From Trichobilharzia regenti (taxonomy: Eukaryota; Platyhelminthes; Trematoda; Strigeidida; Schistosomatidae), in contig OX235262.1 of the NCBI GenBank assembly GCA_944472135.2, positions 58,500,440 through 58,564,439 on the forward strand: DNA of 64,000 nt, written 5' to 3'. Every line of letters starts with the position of its first letter. Position 1 is the first letter of the stretch. This document shows, piece after piece, positions 1 through 11,545 of this stretch. The notes under the pieces were generated by a model. That model made no database searches, was not told where the DNA came from, and saw nothing but the letters and a program-made list of their open reading frames with translations. A program made the position numbers and the translations under genes.

Positions 1-492
1 GTGGAGGTAACAGCTTATTTGCGACGGTGTAGCCAGCTGAAGAAGACTGCAGGAAACAACATTTTGTTAACTTATCTACCACTCATTGGAACGCACAATT
101 TCCTGAATGGGAAATCTCAAACATGTGGATTTATACTCCCTAGATTTCAATGGTAACTGTCATCAAAAATAATCAACTTCTGGTTAGAAAACAAGGCAAC
201 ATTGAAGCATCCATCCATGCAACTTATACAGCAAAATCAAGCCGATTTATTCAGCACAGACATACCAAAAGAAAGTGGTAAGTACAAATAAATAATACTC
301 CAACTTTCCTGTCCTTCAAATAGATTACTTAACTAACATTTTCTTGGATAACTTTACTTAGGTTTTAGATGTACACCTTGATATTAGGGGCCCTAATTAT
401 TTTGCTGATGCCCTGAGATCCAGTAGCACGGCTTATTACATCTAATAAACTTGAGCTTTTCAAATGAAATCTATATTGCAAAAACTCCTGAC
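1..492. other. TRAF last visible intron
   Basis: Intronic sequence after the exon-4 donor. I translated the minus strand looking for the remaining MATH-domain strands and found none. No repeat family was recognised. Confidence 0.5.
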
Positions 493-804
493 CTGATGTG
501 AAAATGGCCACTCTAAAAGTGAATCATGATCTCCACGAAAAAGACAAGCGTAAACAGACATAAATTTTCCAAATGCATCACCATTTCCATACAGTGAAAC
601 TGACAGTGCCATTCGATAACCATATCGATGAGTATAAAATGGTGGACTGAATATAGCATTCTGTTTACCAGACTTGGCAAGGTTTAATTTCTCAGCGAAT
701 GAATCAATTTTCCATAGAAATGTTGCTCCGAATCCACGTTCCAATGCTGTTGTACGCTTTATTTGTGATTCGAGTAAACTACGAACTTCCGCGTACGACT
801 TTGT
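493..804 (-). CDS. TRAF: TRAF-family protein, exon 4 (coiled coil and start of MATH domain)
   Basis: Residues 303-406, 104 codons, phase 0 at both ends (acceptor TTTTAG|ACA, donor CAG|GTCAGG). After a short helical lead the MATH/TRAF-C fold begins at FLWKIDSF (~residue 331). It continues through FSPPFYTHRYGYRM and SVSLYGNGD to the strand ending LEWPFSHQ, the typical TRAF-C block that normally runs on into KVTL.... The rest of the MATH domain and the stop are not between 1 and 492 and must lie beyond the left edge, so the gene is partial. TRAF-C binds receptor tails and trimerises in known family members. Confidence 0.87.
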
Positions 805-1094
805 CTAAAATAAAAAATATGCAAGATAAAATTCAAAAGGATAATTCCATCGAAAACAGAAAAAGGCTATGGTGTGTAATGAAGTTTCATAAAATCTAGT
901 GGGTTCAGAGTTTCAGCCAACAGTCACTTAAGTTTAATTGAATTTTTCTAACTTCTGCCAATTTACAAAAAAGCGTGACCCCTAGCCGATGTCTTCGGCG
1001 AGTATTTTTCCACACGACCAACCTGCTGCACCCTACTGGTCACGACTTCTCACCCTACGTTGTGAACTAGCAGAAGTTAGAATTCATGGGCCAC

Positions 1095-1310
1095 TGGATC
1101 GGGTCCCAGTGTCTTAATGGTCTACGAGCTAACTCGCCTTGTAATCAGAAGGTCCTGGGTTCGAACCGTGGCTGTGGGTGCGTACTGATGAAGGGCCCCA
1201 AACTAGGACGAAACAGCTGTCCAGTACTCCCACCTGGTTTTCCAATGGTTCTCTAACTAATGTCACCTCATGATGAAATCCTGTAACCAATCGGATCCTC
1301 ACAAACCAAC
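1095..1310 (+). repeat. tRNA-headed SINE with hammerhead-like core (family A)
   Basis: Composite SINE in a TRAF intron. A tRNA-like head (about 1105-1172) has a B box GGTTCGAACC. A hammerhead-like core follows at 1185-1214 (CTGATGA ... GAAAC), then a shared tail running through GTCCAGTACTCCC to the ATGATGAAATCCTGTAACCAAT block. Related copies occur at 7020-7345, 46350-46645 and 58970-59165. The segment just upstream (about 900-1090), containing CCGATGTCTTCGGCGAG, also recurs next to the 7.0-kb copy, so the full repeat is longer. Confidence 0.75.
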
Positions 1311-1424
1311 ACTTGAATTGGTTTTGCTTACAGAATCATTGGGAAGCATGAAGTTTTGTTCAGCCATTTTTTAACAAATCAGAAACCAGTTCGTGCATTT
1401 TTTTTCAAATCCCTAAACGTTCCC

Positions 1425-1640
1425 AATGGAACATAGAGCTTCAAGATAGAAGCTTGAAGTCTCGGTAGCAATCGTGTTTATTTTTACAAGACGGGGTTGC
1501 TAGCCTCATGTCCAACCTTTCTTTCTTTACCAGTCTTATTACTGGCTTAGTGGGGTAAAGGAGTGACGTGGCCAGCGATCGAACCCCGGACCATATGCGT
1601 GATTGGCAAGCTTTCTACCACTGTGCCACGGACGCACAGT
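1425..1640 (-). repeat. tRNA-headed SINE (family B/C)
   Basis: Read on the minus strand it starts with a tRNA-like head (CGTCCGTGGCACAGTGGTAG, then GGTCCGGGGTTCGATC) and ends in a tail containing CTTCAAGCTTCTATC and CTCTATGTTCCATTGGGAA. The same head and tail recur at about 12890-13100, 44340-44600 and 63040-63240. Non-coding. Confidence 0.65.
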
Positions 1641-2085
1641 TCGTACAATTAGCCAAACAGAAATCGAGTGGTTTCAACTGCTTCAGTTCTCTGAGCTGAG
1701 TGTAACCAGATACACTGCTGATGAGCTAAGCACCAAACTGGATAAATGAATGTCCTGTGTTAAGGTGACTTCACTCTGGCTAGCAAACACTATTGGTTTA
1801 AGTGAACGTCACTATCTGACTACTCATCATATCAACCAATCAGTAATCTATGGTATTATATGTCTATGCTGGCTTTCTTGACTATTATTCATGCTATGAA
1901 GCAGATCATGCATTGTGATCGGAATAATTTTTAGTTTTCAAAGGATTCTATGGTGAAATTCGGCCTCCTAGAACTGTGGAATACGCAAATTGTAAATTAA
2001 TTTGTACACTGTTGAATAAAGGATATAAGAAACTGAATAAATCACTGTCAAAGTGTTATTTTGTTTTTTCTTTTTGTTAACTTAC

Positions 2086-2442
2086 TTGTGCTTCAATCAA
2101 TAATGACATTTGTTTTATAGATGCATTGATAAGATTTAAATGCGTAATGACTGACTGTTCTATATGAGGATCAATTGTGTGTTTACGACCACGAAATCCA
2201 CAACCATGTCCATAAAATGGACAACTTATATATTGTTTAGAGCATTCATTTTTTAAGTGTGCCGTCAACTCTCCTCTTGGTATAGCAGTTTTTTCACATT
2301 TATTTGGACAAGGAATTGGATATTCTGTACACTGGGCGGAATGTTTTATTTCATTGGCAGAAAGTAATTTTGTTCCACAATATTGACATTGTTTAACGCG
2401 TTTAGCACAATCATTTTGAATATGTTTCTCTAAATATCTCCT
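2086..2442 (-). CDS. TRAF: TRAF-family protein, exon 3 (zinc-finger array)
   Basis: Residues 184-302, exactly 119 codons. Acceptor AATAAAG|AGG is preceded by a T-rich tract; donor CAA|GTAAGT. Reads through repeated Cys/His fingers: a finger ending in RRYLEKHIQNDC, then QCQYCG...HSAQC, PCPNKCE...HLKNEC, and SCPFYGHGCGF. The end (residues ~280-302) is helical and is the likely start of the coiled coil ahead of the MATH domain. With exon 2 this makes about five TRAF-type fingers, the usual number for TRAF2/3/5/6-like proteins. Which mammalian TRAF it matches best cannot be decided by eye. Confidence 0.88.
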
Positions 2443-2846
2443 CTTTATTATTCAGTTGGTAAAAAAAGGAAGGAATTATAAAATACATATATATAATGGG
2501 GTTTGAAAACAATTAAATACAATGAAATTGATTGTTCACTTGTTCTATTATTATTCTATTATGTTCCTAATGCCATACTGAGCTTCAAAAACACACCTGT
2601 ATTTCACACGATTGCCCACAAGTTTATGTCCTCTCCTACCATGATCTCCTCCATGTCACCTACTGAACAGCACCCAACTCGTCTTTCCAGTTTGGATTTT
2701 AACTAAAGGCAGTGGCACTCAATAGTCTCCTCAGTGTGTTGTATATGTGCCAAGTAATATTTTCTCAGTTAATACATCCAACAGTTATACAACAATGCTG
2801 CATGCCAAGTAATCCACAACGATAAACTCATGGAATCCTTCGATGT

Positions 2847-3835
2847 GAAGACTGAAGTAAGACAAGGCTGGCTGCCTGCTATCTCCAATGGTTTGCCCGC
2901 TTGTGGCAGGCTGAATAATGCGGCAGACAGCGACAGGCAGCGAGAAAACAGGCATAAAGTGGACACACACGAAAAACTTGGAGGATCTGGACTCCGCCGA
3001 TGACATATTTATGTCTAATTTCCCACAAAATGAAAGACATGCAAGTGAAAAGCAACCAGTTGGCAGAAGAAGCATCCAGAGAAAATTGGACTTCAGGCGA
3101 ACACAGAGAAAATAGAGATGACGAAGATTTCTGGCCAACAGCAACAGCCACAACATCAGGCAGCAATCAGAATGAATAGGAGAAATCTGAAGGAAGAAAC
3201 TTCCTTCACCTGCCCACCTGGGTAGCATCGTTTCAACTACAGGCGGAGTGAAATGATGAGAATATCAAAGCGAGGATCGGGAGGGCAAGGTAGGCTTTTA
3301 CTACTCTCAAGTTTGTGTGGAAATCAACAGCATTCAGCATGGATGGTAAGATCTGGATTTTCAACCCCAATGGGAAGTTAATGCCGCTTACCACACAGAC
3401 CAGACTCTTGGCGCGTCATGAAGAGCACTTCAAAAAAACTAAAGAATTTCACCAACAGTTGTCTTTGCTCAACACTTTTCTCAAGATCAGATGGTCGGCC
3501 AGAAAAGATCAGAAATAGTGAGGGATCTTTGGGAGTGAACCAATCCAGAAAAGACAAATTGTGTAACAAATGCGTGGGATGAAATAGAGGTGTATTGGCA
3601 ATACTTTTAGAAAACAAACCATCATCGAGTGAAATCACACGCCACCCCATCACTCGAGTGAAATCCGACTGAATGGGAAGCGGCGAGTTGGTCATCAGTG
3701 TGAGGGTGACATGGAAGAGGTCATGTGAGGAGAAGGAGATGAAAGCATGTGGGCAGATATGGAGCCAGGGGAGAATGCAGAGAACCTAGTGAAATATGCT
3801 GCTGAAGCCCGAAATGAAGGGAACAATGATAACCA
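2847..3835 (+). mobile_element. Non-LTR retrotransposon 3' fragment (RT palm to 3' end)
   Basis: Decayed reverse-transcriptase remnant inside a TRAF intron. Readable pieces in order: VRQGWLP (RT motif region), NLEDLDSADD (a decayed F-x-DD box near 2985), LKEETSFTCPPG near 3190, then the tail SAWMVRSGF..., WPEKI-like and RRSCEEKEMKACG-like stretches with several frameshifts and stops. The 3' end runs into GGAACAATGATAA, matching the end of the better copy at 38260-38895. The family is an endonuclease/RT non-LTR element common in schistosomes; its clade is not resolved here. Confidence 0.65.
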
Positions 3836-4838
3836 ATGTCACATTTTGTTCACATTTGATAAATATCTCAAAAAATCTATTGAAATATCTTAGCAAATAA
3901 TGTAATTTTCATGATGAACTTAGTACTCATTGCTGAGTAGTGAATATTCCAGTTATCCTCAACTCTTTGATCCTTAGACTGTTTTCGGCTTACTTAACGC
4001 TTAATACAAGATCTATCTGAAATTTATTTGAAATTAGGTTCTATTTTGCAGAGGGGCGAAAGATGATTTTACACCGTTTTTGGTAAAAGTTTAGAAAAAT
4101 GACATTCCTTTCTATCAGAATAATCTGTTTATCCATTGTTTGAAGAAAACTTTTATTTATGTCATTTATACAATTTTCTGGAAATAACTTCTTTTACACA
4201 AATAATATAAAATATATCCGTGTTTGGATGCTAATCATGTTCCTCTTTTCTGTGGCTGTCTGGCTGCCATTATAACTACTGAAAACTTCGAGTAAACTCA
4301 CGTCCTCATTTAGAAAAGTAATCAGTTACCAGATTGGTAAACAGTCGAGAAGAGGAATCTAAATATACAAGGCGTGGACATGTGGGATTATATTCCTAAA
4401 TTTGTGACAAGTAGATCGAACTTTTCTCGACTACTTTACTATCTCGCCAGTTTTCTAGACTGTCTCAAGCCCTGGAAGAAATAGAGGGTTGGACTTGACG
4501 CTAGCGTCCATACCCCCGGGAAACCAATGAAACTTATACAAAAACTCACTGGAATCGGAGAAGCGAAATGAAGCGGGCTGATGAAAGCCTTCGAGAAGCA
4601 AGTCAGCCGATGTGTCCCTTTTCGATGAAGGCAAGAATGAGAATGGAGACGTAGAATGTTCGTACAATATAAGGTCGGAATTTCTCCTACCAGTAACTGT
4701 GTGGTTTGATATTTTATTATTCCTATTAACTGTAATCTTTTATCACTACAGTTACGTTTAATATTGAATATGATAACCAAGTCTTATTTTAAAAATTAAG
4801 TTATATTTTTATGAGAATATTTTCTTATAATAACTTAC
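3836..4838. other. TRAF intron, no recognised element
   Basis: AT-rich intronic DNA. A GC-richer block at about 4430-4670 stands out from its surroundings but gives no convincing protein on either strand and matches no other repeat in the window. Confidence 0.4.
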
Positions 4839-5058
4839 CTGTAATTCTATCCCACATTGTCTAGGGCATGAAAGAATTTTATACTCACATTGATTAAGAT
4901 GGCTGCCTAATTCTCCTAGAATTCCTGTCCATAAGCATCCTTCAGTATGATAGGAACACTTTACACCTAAACTATCCATATGTTCTTGAAAAGCTTTATC
5001 TAAATGAACACGATCCTTTTTCAAATTTTTTTTATCCACAGGACATTTTGAAGTACCT
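4839..5058 (-). CDS. TRAF: TRAF-family protein, exon 2 (end of RING, first zinc fingers)
   Basis: Residues 110-183 of the TRAF product. Acceptor ...CAAAAG|A completes the split Arg codon; donor CAG|GTAAGT leaves phase 0. It opens with the last RING ligands in the context SKCPVD, typical of TRAFs. The first TRAF-type zinc finger follows with spacing C-x6-C-x11-H-x3-C, then the start of a second (SCPRQCG). The 4.9-kb intron towards exon 1 holds a Penelope-like element, an Sm-alpha-like SINE, a MITE and a tRNA-SINE. Confidence 0.88.
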
Positions 5059-5169
5059 CTTTTGTCAAAAACGAAAAAAGAAAAATATAGAAAGTTAAGA
5101 TAAATTTAAGAAAAGACGAATGGATTGTTGGAGCAAATAATAACTGATTCCTGTTGCATACTAGGTGGC

Positions 5170-5345
5170 TTTCATGGCTCAAGTGGCCTAGTGGGTAACG
5201 CTCTAGCGTTTGGAACTATTGATACTGAGTTCAATTCTCAATGAGAACACTTTTACTCACTGGAAATTGCAGGTACGTCCAGTTGATCAATCACAAACAG
5301 AATGAAGTGAGCATTTCCTGGATTCTCCAGCTAGTCACCAACTTC
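5170..5345 (+). repeat. Sm-alpha-like SINE with degenerate hammerhead ribozyme
   Basis: Has the layout of the schistosome Sm-alpha retroposon. A tRNA-like Pol III head carries an A box TGGCTCAAGTGG at 5175-5186 and a weak B box near 5226-5238. A hammerhead-related stretch follows (5271-5340) beginning AGGTACGTCCAG and ending CTGGATTC...CTAGTCACCA. The catalytic core is mutated (TTGATCA where CTGATGA is expected, GAAGT where GAAAC is expected), so this copy should not self-cleave. Known biology: Sm-alpha transcripts self-cleave through this ribozyme. Confidence 0.7.
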
Positions 5346-7019
5346 TAAATTAACTTGGAGTTTAAGTTCAATTGAATTTAGCGCCGAAGACTTCGATCTA
5401 GAAGGACAATGAAAGCCTCACTGTAGTTAAACTATCCAACTCAGAAAACGCAACAACAACTCAGTTGTACAGTTATCAATCCATTTAAATCAGGCTTCCA
5501 TTAAAAATGCTTCAAGTGAGTCATTCAGGATGGGTGAAAGATATATGCACATTTAGGTGTCTTAATTTATCTGGCCTACCCTAATCTGGAGGCCAGATGA
5601 AGTCATTGAGTTACCTGATTTTCCACAGAGCACAATGCATCAGATTTATTCAGTTATAACTTTGTTTTAACCACCTATTTACACTCTTGAAAAAAATCTG
5701 TACTCATGTGCATTTCTGAATGGCTTTCAACATATTGCTTGGCCTATTTCTGATAGGACTAATATGTCAAGGGCTGTAGCATATCACAGATCGAACAAAA
5801 TTCTGTCAAATGATATGCTGTAGGTTACTCTTTTACTTGAAGATTCTGTGTAATGGAGTAGATAAGGTACAAAATAATAAATCCTCGTACAACCAAGTAT
5901 AGGAACTCAACGATACCATATTTTGGCCCGTGTTCTAAGTGACAGAGACAATGTTAAGCGCGAAACCTATGACTTGCTTTGTTGTTAATTAACATAATTT
6001 TGGCCCTTTTTATTTCCCCCTTATACTCTCTTATTTGTACTCTATAGTGAACAACCTTCTTGAACATAATTAGCTACCTAAATTACTAACATTGGCTTAC
6101 TTTTTTGTACTTTATTTCATTCCTTCTTTTGTGTATCCACTGGGTCCGACTATATTATCCCTATGAGTATTAAAAAATTGTCCTGTCATTAACCATCATG
6201 TAATATTAGTTTTGTGATTGCTTTTTTTTGGTCGGCAATATTAAACTGACAATCTTGGTTGTGAACGCCATTATCTCCATCCTAAAATTTTTTAGTATGC
6301 ATGATCACTTGTTGTTTTTAGAACTTTTAATATATTTATTCGTTGAAGTTTCTGTACCTATTTGGTTGTTTTACGGGGGTGAAGTTTCTAGCACCACGCC
6401 CCAACCCTCCCTCTTTACCCGGGCTTGGGACCGGCTAGAAAACTAGGAAGCTAGTAGCCTAGCAAGCTAGTAATCTGGAGAGGCATGATTACTTACACTA
6501 TCACTACAAACACCGTATTAGTCTTGACAATACGAAAAAACCTGAAATGTTTATTTTATGATTCTTTAGTGTAGTTCAATCAAATTAACTGATCATCTTG
6601 GCTTTAGACACTCTTATTTACATTTCATAACTTCTTGTATGATTATAGCTGTTACTGTTCATCACGCATACACATATCATAGCTTCCACTACCAAATACT
6701 GAAATATTATTTATTATTGTTGTCTATCTTCCTTTCTACTTGGTATTTTTTGGCATTTTTGTGATTTTTTGTTTTTTTTTGTTGTGGTTATTTTATATTT
6801 ATTTTTCGTAATGCTCCTTATAAATGTGCGATGAAATTAGATGCAATATTATATATATGTGCTGAAAATTCGACACTATACCACTAGAACTGTTTCTAGA
6901 ATAAAACAAATTATTATTATTAAGTACTTTAGATGAACAATGTTCAGAGTAAAGCTATTATCACTTTATTAAGGGATCAATCTTAATTAGTCATTAGCTG
7001 TTTATCATCTAATTTGTTA
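5346..7019. other. TRAF intron, mostly unrecognised; retroposon tail at 6838-6928
   Basis: AT-rich intron. The end, 6838-6928, carries a retroposon 3' tail (GATGCAATAT..., GTGCTGAAAATTC, then ATTATTATT) that also occurs at 59388-59465 and resembles the tail of the tRNA-SINE at 25799. No coding sequence seen. Confidence 0.45.
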
Positions 7020-7345
7020 CAGGATTTCACCATGGACTGCAATCGGTTAGAGAACCATAGGAAAACCTGAAATTACTGAACAGCCGTTTCGCTCTAGTTT
7101 GAGGGTCTTCAACAGTACGCAACCGCCAGGGTTCGGACCCAGAACCTTCTGGTTACAAGACGAGCTAGCTCGTAGACCATTACGCCACTGGGACCCCAGC
7201 CAACGGCCAGTCCATGAATTCCAACTTCTGTCGATTCACAACATTACGTGACCACTAGCCAATGTCTTCGGCGACGATTTGTACTCACGCCCGACCTGCT
7301 ATACGCTTACTGGTCACGAATTCCAACTAGAACCTGTAACCAATC
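7020..7345 (-). repeat. Family A tRNA/hammerhead SINE, reverse copy
   Basis: On the minus strand: the block CCGAAGACATTGG, a tRNA-like head with B box GGTTCTGGGTCCGAAC, a mutated hammerhead core (CTGTTGA ... GCGAAAC, about 7083-7117) and the tail ending in ATGGTGAAATCCTG. Same order as the copy at 1095-1310. Confidence 0.7.
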
Positions 7346-7713
7346 AATCAAATCCACACAAACCAATACTTTAATATCATTTAATTTGTTTGCTCAGATT
7401 TCATATATTTGACCTAATAACAAGAATAACAAGATTAATGGTCTTATCCTAAAAACTGACTGAAATCGAGCGTTTTGGTATCATATTATAATTTAATTAA
7501 GTCATTTCCCATACTATTTTGTATTTCTCAAAGCTGAATGTCCTAAGTAAACTGTTTTTCTTAAATTTATGGAGAATGTGAAAGGATTCTCATACCATTT
7601 TAGCTGATTTGAAGTGTTTTCATGATACTTACACATGAAGGAGAAAATGTTTTTCATCTGACTAACCAAGCTCAGTCACATTATGACATACCATAACGTG
7701 CGTATATATGTAT

Positions 7714-7741
7714 GCATATATATATATATATATATATATAA
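7714..7741. repeat. (TA)n microsatellite
   Basis: Uninterrupted TA dinucleotide run within the TRAF intron. Confidence 0.95.
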
Positions 7742-8149
7742 ATTTGCGCTGAACAAGCTTGTTGCCGAATTTCTCAACACTCATCTATCTGCTTCTCCAA
7801 ATACATGGTGGTCAAATTCAGTATATAATAGTTGATATCAGATTAGTTTGTTATTATTAAGATACTACTTTTTAGCTTATTAAGTAGTATACAAATATAG
7901 TTTATGCTGATTTCTTTTCAACCCATAGATTTCCTTGATGTTATTCTGATTTTATCCATTAAACCTAGGAAACTTTATTTGTTGAAGAACTCCATTTGTT
8001 ATTCGTGAATGACGGATTGTATATCAGAGTCTGATATTGAGAAGTTGTGAAGCTGACTAAAAATGATGGCAGAGGACCGACTAAACCAGAGATCCCTCGG
8101 TGAAACCCTTTGTTCCACTCAGAACACAAGGATTAAATAAGTAATATGT

Positions 8150-9215
8150 TTTTACTAATAGCGTCGCTTTTTCCCACCATGAACAATTCCAGAAACTTGC
8201 TAAAATCTCAGAAAAAACTACAGGACAATATACATATTTTCACAGCTTCATTCCTATCAAGTACAAAAGAAATTTAGTGAAGACCCTCAGCCACAGAGTT
8301 AGAGCTATGTGCTCAGAAGAAGTAATTGAAGATGAATTAAGCATCGTATATGATACTTTGATCAAAAATAGCTATCCCGAAATAATTATCAAGAAAAACA
8401 TTAAACTATCTGTAAACAAGAAGCCACTTTATATGCGACTACAATTCAAGGGCGATATACCAAATGATATAATTACGAGGAAATTGAGAAAATCAGTTCA
8501 AAGAGCCCTTAATACTGGCGAACTAAAGGTCTTATTCTCTACATGACCGATGAGGCTACCTCGACTGAAAGATGAAGTACCTAGACTAGCCACTTTAAAT
8601 TGTATCTACCAATTCAGCTGCGCTTGTGGAGCGAGTTATATTGGCCGTTGCTCTAGGAACTTGATTTTTCGTGCTTGAGAACATCTCCCACTATGGATAA
8701 GTAAAGGTGTAGTTAAAACCATTAACAATTCCATATTGGACCATCTGGTTCAAACCGGCCACAAAGCCAGCCAGCGTGGAAGAATCCTTCTCTATCATTT
8801 ACCGGGTGCCTAATAAATTGCCAAAATGATCGAAGCATCGAATGCTCCAAACAGCAGAGGCTATTGCAATTCGCCTCAAACAACCAGTGATCTGTGTTCA
8901 AAAGAAGCAAGTTCAGCCTAACCACTACTAGTGCCCTGGCCTTCAGTAGAGACTATAAATCCATGAATTTGTATTATTACCTTTCCTAATTTTTCTGACA
9001 TTCAGATTATTTTATTTTGTTGCTATTCAGCTGTAATCTATCAATATTATTCATTCGATGTTATTTAAACAGCATTAATGTTGTTCATAACACTAATTCA
9101 CTCGTTCATTCACTATAAAGTATATATAACTGTAGAGCCTGATGAAGATGGGTTTATCAAAAAGAGTATTCTTTGTTCAGTATACATTCTTTTGAAAAAC
9201 TTTTAATTGACATAC
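8150..9215 (+). mobile_element. Penelope-like element remnant (RT end, GIY-YIG endonuclease, 3' UTR)
   Basis: C-terminal part of a Penelope-like retroelement. An open stretch at 8277-8546 includes RLQFKGDIPNDIITRKLR. After a stop the frame continues as LKDEVPRLATLNCIYQFSC, CGASYIGRCSRNL and EHLPLW, the GIY-YIG endonuclease signature with its downstream Arg and His. Several stops and frame changes follow. The 3' part (about 8940-9215) carries a block GAGCCTGATGAAGATGG that recurs near 32945 and 58930. The nearest described relative would be the schistosome Cercyon-type Penelope element (from memory of the family, not a search). Confidence 0.78.
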
Positions 9216-9482
9216 TTAATCAATTATAAATGTCTCAGTATTGTATTGCACGTCTGATATCACCACAGAATAAGTCATGTTTACATTCCAGGTACAAACT
9301 TTAGTCAGATTATCAAGTTAACTGAAAGTGAATCTTCATACACCAAAGTGGATGAAAAAAGTCTTGTTCATCCCCGAATGACAACATTTCTTGTTCAGGC
9401 AGGTTTGCTCATAAAGAAGTGAAGTATAAACGCTACATTTTTTCATTTCAAACTAGGCAGTTCAGTTCCCCATACCTTTAAG

Positions 9483-9805
9483 GGTCAAGTTAAAGAATAA
9501 CAATTCAGAGAGGTGAACGCACCAGTGACCTTGAGCGCATGCTATTCTTAAATAACAAGACCTACCATTGTTATAGCGCCACTATGAACGATGTATACGA
9601 ATTTAGGTGAAAATTTTATTCCAAACTCCTGTTTGAGTGCCATTTGGATAATGGGTTGATAGTTCGTTGTTTTTATTTTCATCATCTTTGTTTTACCGGT
9701 AAATAAAAGTCATTTCTGTGTAAAATACATTTGATTATTCCGACTGCAATCTACAAGGTCACTTGTGCGTTCACACTTCATGAATCACTATTCTTTAACT
9801 TTGCC
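9483..9805. mobile_element. Merlin-related MITE with terminal inverted repeats
   Basis: A 323-bp non-coding element. Its left end GGTCAAGTTAAAGAATA matches the inverted right end GGCAAAGTTAAAGAATA, and the similarity continues to GTGAACGCAC...GTGACCTTG (about 50 bp). Flanks show a direct repeat CTTTAAG (9476-9482 and 9808-9814), possibly 8-9 bp with mismatches, the target-site length reported for Merlin. The left end and the following GAGCGCATGCTATTC... block match the start of the Merlin copy at 14466. It lacks transposase and would need one in trans. Confidence 0.75.
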
Positions 9806-9983
9806 CTCTTTAAGTATTCATAGAGCAATTTAACTGTTATTGAGTACAAACACTGCAAATACAATATATAAATATTGTAGAAAACATAATCAAAGCTCTT
9901 ATTACTCCTCTCCTAAGTAAACTTTTAATGAAAAAATACCGAAAAAATAGACAAAACCTAAAAACACGTTAATGAAAACTAAC

Positions 9984-10312
9984 CTAAATATATCCGGTAC
10001 ACATCCAGAACAACATCTATGACCACAATCTTCAAATAAGAATGGTACTCGTAGAATACGATTACAGTTAATGCATTCATATGCTTTGTCCAACTGATCC
10101 AAGAATACAACATCTACATCATGACCTGCTCTGATTGGCACTTCTTCAACTGGATTTTTCATTGGTTCTGGTGTCTTCTGATTATCAATTTCACCTGCAG
10201 TGTTGCTTTCAGAACTTTTCTCCATCGGTTCCACACTTGGTGCACCTTGATTTCTTTTATTTGTTCTCTTTTTCTCAATTGTACTTCTTTTAGTTTTCTT
10301 TTCTGAGTTCAT
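9984..10312 (-). CDS. TRAF: TRAF-family protein, exon 1 (N-terminus and most of RING)
   Basis: First coding exon of a TRAF (TNF-receptor-associated factor) gene of four visible exons, 1218 coding bases (406 codons) in the window. Starts at ATG 10312. Residues 1-60 are polar and Lys/Ser/Glu-rich without a fold. A C3HC3D-type RING follows: C80, C83, C96, H98, C101 and C104 are here, with C115 and D118 supplied by exon 2. Donor AG|GTTAGT leaves phase 2, which joins exon 2 cleanly to give Arg110. In TRAFs the RING recruits an E2 and supports Lys63 ubiquitin signalling to NF-kB/JNK; that role is family knowledge, not shown here. Asp as the eighth zinc ligand resembles TRAF6. No promoter was recognised upstream. 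The start is the first ATG of this frame; an untranslated upstream exon cannot be excluded. Confidence 0.88.
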
Positions 10313-10539
10313 AAAATTTAATGGCTTAACTAGATTTATGCTTTGCTTTAAATAATTATGTAAGGTTATTTAGGTAAACAGTTTTTTTCACCATTGTAAT
10401 GCAGCATTAACTGTAGTTGGAATGACGCCTTAGTCACATACAGGTTTATTTTCTACTTCCACTGTGCCAGCAAAAAGGTTCTAGTCTAAGACATTCAAAT
10501 GAATCCACACGATAAAATCTAAGTCTGCATTAGATAAAC

Positions 10540-10800
10540 TTCTCTGACATAACACACCGATACAGTACTAAGAACTCGGTGACGTTTCGACTACAGTTTA
10601 TCGCTCATAATCACATCAGTCTATTTATACAGCTTCATAATTTACTTTGTATGCTTCCTCTCAGTCCCTCCTGTTATTTATTGTGATTTTCCATTTATCC
10701 GGGATAGGTTATGGTTGCATCATTTAGACTGAACGTGTTTGATTCGATAAACAAAGACCCGATGATTAACCCCTATTTTACCATATTATGTCATTATGTA
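10540..10800 (-). mobile_element. Penelope-like element end fragment
   Basis: On the minus strand this carries the conserved end block CTGATGTGATTATGAGCG...GTCGAAACGTC (10565-10619). The same block, more or less mutated, occurs at 22690-22735 and in both arms of the Penelope hairpin at 39784-40525. It lies just upstream of the TRAF start codon. No coding sequence. Confidence 0.55.
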
Positions 10801-10974
10801 TAAGTAAGTTCACTGCCGTGTGGCCAAGCCTTCTTTTAGATCACTTTTCTTAGCGAGGTCAATCATTTGACGTCTAGCTAAACTCCAAAGATTCACTAAT
10901 CGAATCGACTGCGATCTACTAATTTAACAGCCCTATCATTACATGATGTTTGTTAAACTACATCAATTTTTTCG

Positions 10975-11545
10975 TTGGATCTTTCGAGTCCTCAAACCAC
11001 CAATATTTGACAATGATATCAAAGCGAGGATGAAGAAAGTTTGAGTGGAGATCAACAGAACTACTCAACTTGAAAAACAAGATCCGGATTTTCAACTCCA
11101 ATGTGAAGTTTGTGCTACTCTACACGAACCAGAGACTTGACTCCACGTCACGAAAGGAACTTCATACAAACTACAGACCTTAATCAACAGCTGTCTTCTC
11201 TCAGATGGCCAGGGAACGTTAGCAACAGGGGTTTCTGGAAGCAAAATAACCAGAAGCCAATTGTGCAACAAATAAGCACGAAGAAATGGAGATGGACTGG
11301 CCATACTCTCAGAAAACAAACCATCAAGTGACATCACTCGCCAGACCATCACTCGAGTAGAACCCAACTGAATGGGAAGCGGCGAGTTGGTCATTAGTAT
11401 GACGGTGACATGAAGGAGGCCATGCGAAGAGGAGATGAAAGCATGTGGGCAGAAATGGAGTCAGATGAAAACGTTGGCAGAGAACCGAACGCAATGGAGA
11501 CGTGTGGCTGAAGCCCTTTATTTGTCTAGGAACTAAAGGAAACAA
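10975..11545 (+). mobile_element. Non-LTR retrotransposon 3' fragment
   Basis: Another decayed copy of the RT-tail family seen at 38260-38895. Readable pieces are NLKNKIRIFNSNVKF, RWPGNVSNRGFWKQNNQKPI, KKWRWTGHTLRKQTI and EMKACGQKWSQ..., in order but with frame shifts. It ends CTAGGAACTAAAGGAAACAATAATAATAAA, cut here: the last part is the ATAATA-type 3' tail. Confidence 0.7.

Noticed and set aside
2785..3228. 147-codon minus-strand frame
   Set aside because: Antisense of the non-LTR fragment, which reads sensibly only on the plus strand.
5271..5340. An active hammerhead ribozyme
   Set aside because: Core bases CTGATGA and GAAAC are both mutated in this Sm-alpha-like copy; the same holds for 58431-58492.
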